Source: an uncultured Oscillospiraceae bacterium
Lineage (GTDB): Bacteria > Bacillota > Clostridia > Oscillospirales > Acutalibacteraceae
NCBI GenBank assembly: GCA_900542375.1
Contig: UQNI01000063.1
Span: 1 to 9,038 of the forward strand
Reading direction: 5' to 3'
Length of the DNA stretch: 9,038 nucleotides
The notes beneath the pieces are model-generated. The model was not told where the DNA came from, did not search any database, and saw only the letters and a list, made by a program, of their open reading frames with translations. Each line of letters begins with the position of its first letter. Position 1 is the first letter of the stretch. This document shows positions 5,901-9,038 of the stretch, in pieces. The position numbers and the translations under genes are program-made.

Positions 5901-8507
5901 TTATGATTTTCGTTTTTTCGATGTAACAGCATCAATCATGACTTTAATGATTTGAATTACAACTGTTGGTGCAAAAGCCAAGCCTGCAATTGCGCCAATT
6001 TGCATACCATTTAGAGGAGATACATCAAATACACCTTGAACTCCCGGAATAAACAATGCACAGCTTAATAAACCAACGCCAATTACAAATGCACCTATTG
6101 TATATAAATTGGTATGAATTCCTAATTTAAAAATAGAACTTTTGGCCCTGCAGTTAAATCCATGGAACAAACGTCCTAAACAAAGTGTAGCAAATGCCAT
6201 CGTACTTGCCGTCATAGCATCCGTTTGCAGACCGATAAAAAAGGCTCCTACTGTTGCAATGGCAAGCAAAACACCTTGATATCCTGTATCTATCAAAAAG
6301 TCTTTTGTTAAAATAGATTCTTTACTGCTGCGGGGTTTTTCATTTAATAAATCCTTTGAGGATTTTTCCATACTGATTGCCAAAGCAGGCAAACTATCTG
6401 TAAGCAAGTTGATAAACAACAAATGTACTGCTGTAAACGGCACCGGTAATCCGAAAATAGAAGTAAACAATACAACCAAAATACCTGCAGTATTACCGGA
6501 CAACAAAAATTGAATGGAGTTTTTAATATTATTATAAATATTTCTGCCGTTTGTTACCGCTTTGACAATGGTCGCAAAGTTATCATCTGTTAGAATCATG
6601 GATGAGGCATCTTTTGATACTGCTGTACCTGTAATACCCATAGCAATACCAATATCCGCCTTTTTCAAGGCAGGCGCATCGTTTACACCATCGCCTGTCA
6701 TCGCTACAATTTGGCCCTTCTTCTGCCACAAGTCCACAATACGGATTTTATGTTCCGGTGATACACGAGCATATACTGAGATTTTCGGCAGCAATTCGGA
6801 CAGTTCCTCGTCTGAAATTTTATCCAGCTCTGTACCAATCATGACCAAATCGCCTTCTTTAAAAATGCCGATTTGTTTTGCAATGGCAGAAGCCGTTACT
6901 TTATGGTCACCTGTAATCATAATCGGTTTAATTCCTGCACGAATACAATTTTGAACCGCTTGGGCAGATTCTTCTCTCGGCGGGTCAATCATACAAATAA
7001 GTCCTACAAAGGTGTATCCCTGCTCATCATGTAAATCAATCTTTTCATCGTCTTCTTGTTTTTGGGCAAAAGCCAATACACGAAGACCATTCTCAGACAT
7101 TCTTTGATTTTCATTTTGGATTCTCAATTTGTCTTCTTCCGTAATCGGACGTACAACACCATCATCCAATATATCTGTTACTCGGTCCAGCAATACGTCT
7201 ACTGCACCTTTTGTCACCATATATAATGTATCATCTATGCGGTGAAGTGTGCTCATCAATTTACGGTCGGAATCAAACGGAATTTCTGCCAAACGTGGGT
7301 ATTGCTCCAGTTTGTCATAATAGTCCCCATTATGCTTCATATAATAATCCACCAAACTGGTTTCGGTGGGGTCACCCAAAGTTTTACCGTCTGTCACAGT
7401 AGTATCATTACATAAAATTGAAGTTAAAAACAGTCTGTCTTTGCTGCCGTCTCCATAACAAAAATAATCTGTTACAGTCATTTTATTTTGTGTTAATGTA
7501 CCTGTTTTATCAGAACAAATAATGGATACACATCCCAGTCCTTCCACTGCACGCAAGTTTTTAATAATGGCGTTCTGTTTCGCCATTCTTGATGTACCAA
7601 TTGCCAAAGAGATAGTAACAATGGAAGACAGCGCTTCCGGAATTGCTGCTACAGCCAAGGCTACCGCAAACATGAGGGAATCCATAATAGCTGCAAATAA
7701 TTCATTTCCCGGCAGCTCATGATACAAAGTAAGACCAAATACAATAAAGCAAATTGCCATAATGATTAAAGATAACTTTTTACTGAAGTTATCGAGGCTT
7801 ACTTGAAGCGGAGTTTTACGTTCTTTTGTATCGTTCATCAGCTTCGCAATTTTTCCGATTTCCGTATTCATACCCGTACCTGTAACAGCTACCAAAGCAC
7901 GACCGTACGTTACCATAGAACCGGAAAATACCATATTTACCTGGTCACCCAGTGCCAGTTCTTCCTTGTCAATTGCATCACAGTGTTTATGAACCGCTTC
8001 AGACTCACCTGTCAACGCACTTTCATTCACCTGCAAAGAATAGTTTTCAACCAATCTTCCGTCAGCCGGAATCATATCCCCGGCTTCCAAAGCCACAATA
8101 TCGCCTACTACAATATCTTTGGCATCAATTTCTATCTTTTGTCCGTTGCGTATTACTTTTGCCACCGGAGATGACAAAGCCTTTAAACTTTGCAGCGATT
8201 TTTCTGCCTTAAAATGTTGTACAGTACCTAAAATAGCATTCAGGATAATTACTACCAAAATAACAATCGTGCTCTCATAGTTTCCTGTCACCAACGAGAT
8301 AATTGCCGCCGCAATTAAGATAATGACCAGCAAATCCAAAAATTGCATTAAAAATACTTGAAATACATTTTTAGACTTTTTCTCTTCCAGTTCATTGCGT
8401 CCATAAGCTGCACGCTGTTCCTCCACTTTGGCATCATTCAAACCATCGGTTGTGGTACCTAAATTGGAAAGGACTTCTTCCGTCGTTTGCTGAAAGAAGT
8501 GTTTCAT
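5901..8507 (-). CDS. P2-type cation-transporting ATPase, likely Mn2+ (or Mn2+/Ca2+) exporter
   Basis: An 868-residue P-type ATPase; I chose ATG 8507 (MKHFFQQ...) because AGGAGG precedes it by 7 bases. The ATG at 8534 would encode that ribosome binding site. Numbered from 8507, the domains in order are an N-terminal cation-ATPase segment, M1/M2, an actuator domain with T166-G-E-S169, M3/M4 with I-P-E291-A-L, the phosphorylation site D333-K-T-G-T-L-T, nucleotide domain K433-G-A, T532-G-D, the hinge G605-D-G-V-N-D, and M5-M10. The M6 ligands N700, T703 and D704 (N-L-L-T-D) are kept, as in SERCA site II. In M5, N672 is kept but the residue aligned with SERCA E771 is not acidic (S-G-N-T-A-G), and the M8 block F-N-C-R lacks the E908 equivalent. 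This implies one transported ion per cycle, as in PMCA-like and LMCA1-like pumps. By sequence alone it would be called a Ca2+ ATPase. The manganese riboswitch in its leader makes Mn2+ export the better inference, as for L. lactis YoaB and S. pneumoniae MgtA. Confidence 0.93.
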   Translation of the reverse strand: MKHFFQQTTEEVLSNLGTTTDGLNDAKVEEQRAAYGRNELEEKKSKNVFQVFLMQFLDLLVIILIAAAIISLVTGNYESTIVILVVIILNAILGTVQHFKAEKSLQSLKALSSPVAKVIRNGQKIEIDAKDIVVGDIVALEAGDMIPADGRLVENYSLQVNESALTGESEAVHKHCDAIDKEELALGDQVNMVFSGSMVTYGRALVAVTGTGMNTEIGKIAKLMNDTKERKTPLQVSLDNFSKKLSLIIMAICFIVFGLTLYHELPGNELFAAIMDSLMFAVALAVAAIPEALSSIVTISLAIGTSRMAKQNAIIKNLRAVEGLGCVSIICSDKTGTLTQNKMTVTDYFCYGDGSKDRLFLTSILCNDTTVTDGKTLGDPTETSLVDYYMKHNGDYYDKLEQYPRLAEIPFDSDRKLMSTLHRIDDTLYMVTKGAVDVLLDRVTDILDDGVVRPITEEDKLRIQNENQRMSENGLRVLAFAQKQEDDEKIDLHDEQGYTFVGLICMIDPPREESAQAVQNCIRAGIKPIMITGDHKVTASAIAKQIGIFKEGDLVMIGTELDKISDEELSELLPKISVYARVSPEHKIRIVDLWQKKGQIVAMTGDGVNDAPALKKADIGIAMGITGTAVSKDASSMILTDDNFATIVKAVTNGRNIYNNIKNSIQFLLSGNTAGILVVLFTSIFGLPVPFTAVHLLFINLLTDSLPALAISMEKSSKDLLNEKPRSSKESILTKDFLIDTGYQGVLLAIATVGAFFIGLQTDAMTASTMAFATLCLGRLFHGFNCRAKSSIFKLGIHTNLYTIGAFVIGVGLLSCALFIPGVQGVFDVSPLNGMQIGAIAGLAFAPTVVIQIIKVMIDAVTSKKRKS

Positions 8508-8555
8508 GGATATTCCTCCTAACATTACATACACGGAAACAGCAAAGCAGACAAT

Positions 8556-8600
8556 AAAAAAAGACTTTTATTACGACCCGAAAGCCGTAATAAAAGTCTT
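8556..8600 (-). terminator. Regulatory intrinsic terminator of the manganese riboswitch
   Basis: Perfect 15-bp stem AAGACTTTTATTACG / CGTAATAAAAGTCTT (8561-8575 with 8586-8600), a 10-base loop, and a U run on the - strand RNA (A run 8556-8562 on +). It sits in the untranslated leader about 50 bases before the ATPase start. Its 5' arm contains CTTTTA (8596-8591), which is also the 3' strand of the aptamer's P1 helix. The two structures exclude each other. Confidence 0.9.
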
Positions 8601-8690
8601 GCTATTTCAGATACAAGCGAGCTTTTTAAAAAAGCCGGAATGTCGCACTGTATCACAGATATCTCTGCCAGCTACTCCCTTTTAACTTGC
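8591..8690 (-). promoter_or_regulatory. yybP-ykoY manganese riboswitch aptamer
   Basis: The - strand RNA reads TTAAAAGGGAGTAGC (8685-8671), later GCGACA (8646-8641), and closes with GCAAGACTTTTA (8602-8591). These are the conserved blocks of the yybP-ykoY class, which senses Mn2+. Pairings I can draw are P1 TAAAAG (8684-8679) with CTTTTA (8596-8591), a small hairpin CAGA/TCTG (8667-8656), and a long arm GATACA..GCGA with TCGC..TGTATC (8654-8643 with 8620-8610), capped by the AGCTTTTT/AAAAAGC region. P1 formation, favoured by Mn2+, uses up the terminator's 5' arm, so ligand binding should allow read-through into the ATPase. I assigned the class by recalled consensus, not by a covariance-model search. 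Confidence 0.88.
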
Positions 8691-8694
8691 CAAT

Positions 8695-8723
8695 AATGTA
8701 CCATATTTTTTTTAAAATGTCAA
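8695..8723 (-). promoter_or_regulatory. Promoter of the riboswitch-ATPase transcript
   Basis: On the - strand, a consensus TTGACA (8723-8718), a 17-base spacer, then TACATT (8700-8695). The predicted start near 8688 is only a few bases before the aptamer's P1 strand, as expected for a riboswitch leader. Confidence 0.8.
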
Positions 8724-8737
8724 CTACAAAATTAAAA

Positions 8738-8766
8738 TTGTGACAATCTTTTTGCAATATTATTAT
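8738..8766 (+). promoter_or_regulatory. Candidate divergent promoter facing the right edge
   Basis: TTGTGA (8738-8743), a 17-base spacer, then TATTAT (8761-8766), reading away from the ATPase promoter. The -35 lies inside an 11-base palindrome ATTGTGACAAT (8737-8747), which could be an operator or chance. No coding gene follows in the window. Confidence 0.35.
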
Positions 8767-8978
8767 TGTATGACAACCGTTGAAAAATGTATATTGAAAT
8801 GTATCATATTTTTATTAATATGAAAGAAGAGTATTTCATGATAGTTTTTTAAATATTCTGTAATCCCATATAAATTTAACCTTTCGACAGAAGCAAATAG
8901 CAAGACAAACATGGAAAGGAACGTCTTTCAATCTCCAATATTTTGGCTGTTATGAGAACGTTTTAATATTTATTGGTT

Positions 8979-8999
8979 AGAAATTGCGAAGCAATTTCT
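8979..8999. repeat. 9-bp perfect hairpin with U-rich flank
   Basis: AGAAATTGC / GCAATTTCT (8979-8987 with 8991-8999) with a GAA loop, followed on the + strand by TTTTATGTTAT. It resembles a weak + strand intrinsic terminator, or a short dispersed palindrome. On the - strand the loop is TTC and no U run follows. Confidence 0.5.
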
Positions 9000-9038
9000 T
9001 TTATGTTATAACAACCTAGCAACAAATACAAAATCAAA

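Larger units (their letters stand above)
8724..9038. other. Right-edge intergenic region without a convincing gene
   Basis: This AT-rich stretch has no ORF with a ribosome binding site and a plausible start on either strand. The longest candidates are a 22-codon + frame near 8788 and a 49-codon - frame from ATG 8921, both without a Shine-Dalgarno sequence. It contains the candidate + strand promoter at 8738-8766 and the hairpin at 8979-8999, described separately. Confidence 0.6.

Noticed and set aside
8788..8856. A 22-codon + strand frame (MYIEMYHIFI...) downstream of the candidate divergent promoter
   Set aside because: No Shine-Dalgarno sequence and low-complexity AT-driven composition; not supportable as a gene.
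8772..8921. A 49-codon - strand frame beginning MFVLLFASVERLNLYG, considered as a transposase scrap or small protein
   Set aside because: It has no ribosome binding site, shows no family motif and ends before the ATPase promoter; AT-rich chance frame is more likely.

Overview
The window is AT-rich (mid-30s % GC by eye, not computed) and has strong AGGAGG-type ribosome binding sites, TTGACA/TATAAT-like promoters and compact hairpin-plus-U-run terminators. These traits and the gene families (a second-type peptide deformylase, an MBOAT/DHHW pair, HemW, a PacL-like P-type ATPase behind a manganese riboswitch) suggest a low-GC Firmicute, most likely an anaerobic member of the Clostridia. No mobile element, tRNA, rRNA or CRISPR array is visible.

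Layout. At the left edge two tandem paralogous small proteins of unknown function are read on the + strand (1-251, cut by the window edge, and 302-565). They converge on a peptide deformylase gene (def, 762-1226, - strand) across a 22-bp bidirectional terminator hairpin (674-731). All remaining convincing genes are on the - strand. A two-gene operon encodes an AlgI-like membrane-bound O-acyltransferase (2684-4096) and a DHHW-family AlgX/AlgJ-like extracytoplasmic protein (1497-2672). It has its own promoter (4156-4185) and terminator (1464-1493) and probably O-acetylates a surface glycan. Upstream of it lie a 54-codon lipoprotein gene (4324-4488) and the heme chaperone/radical-SAM gene hemW (4569-5684), which has its own promoter and terminator. 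The largest gene (5901-8507) is a P2-type cation ATPase.

The most informative element is the ATPase leader. A TTGACA-17-TACATT promoter is followed by an RNA with the yybP-ykoY signature (GGGAGTAGC ... GCGACA ... GCAAGAC) and then a 15-bp intrinsic terminator. The terminator's 5' arm is the same sequence that closes the aptamer's P1 helix. This architecture, plus loss of the acidic Ca2+ site I residue in M5, argues that the 'calcium ATPase' is a Mn2+-induced manganese (or Mn/Ca) exporter like L. lactis YoaB or S. pneumoniae MgtA.

The transcription units look largely independent: housekeeping (def, hemW), envelope modification (MBOAT/DHHW, lipoprotein) and metal homeostasis (ATPase). The rightmost ~315 bases hold no convincing gene, only a possible divergent + promoter and a 9-bp hairpin that might bound a short RNA. 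I see no clear new multi-gene system. The items most worth checking are the Mn riboswitch/ATPase unit, the long open leader in front of def, the small lipoprotein, the duplicated small proteins and the right-edge transcript.
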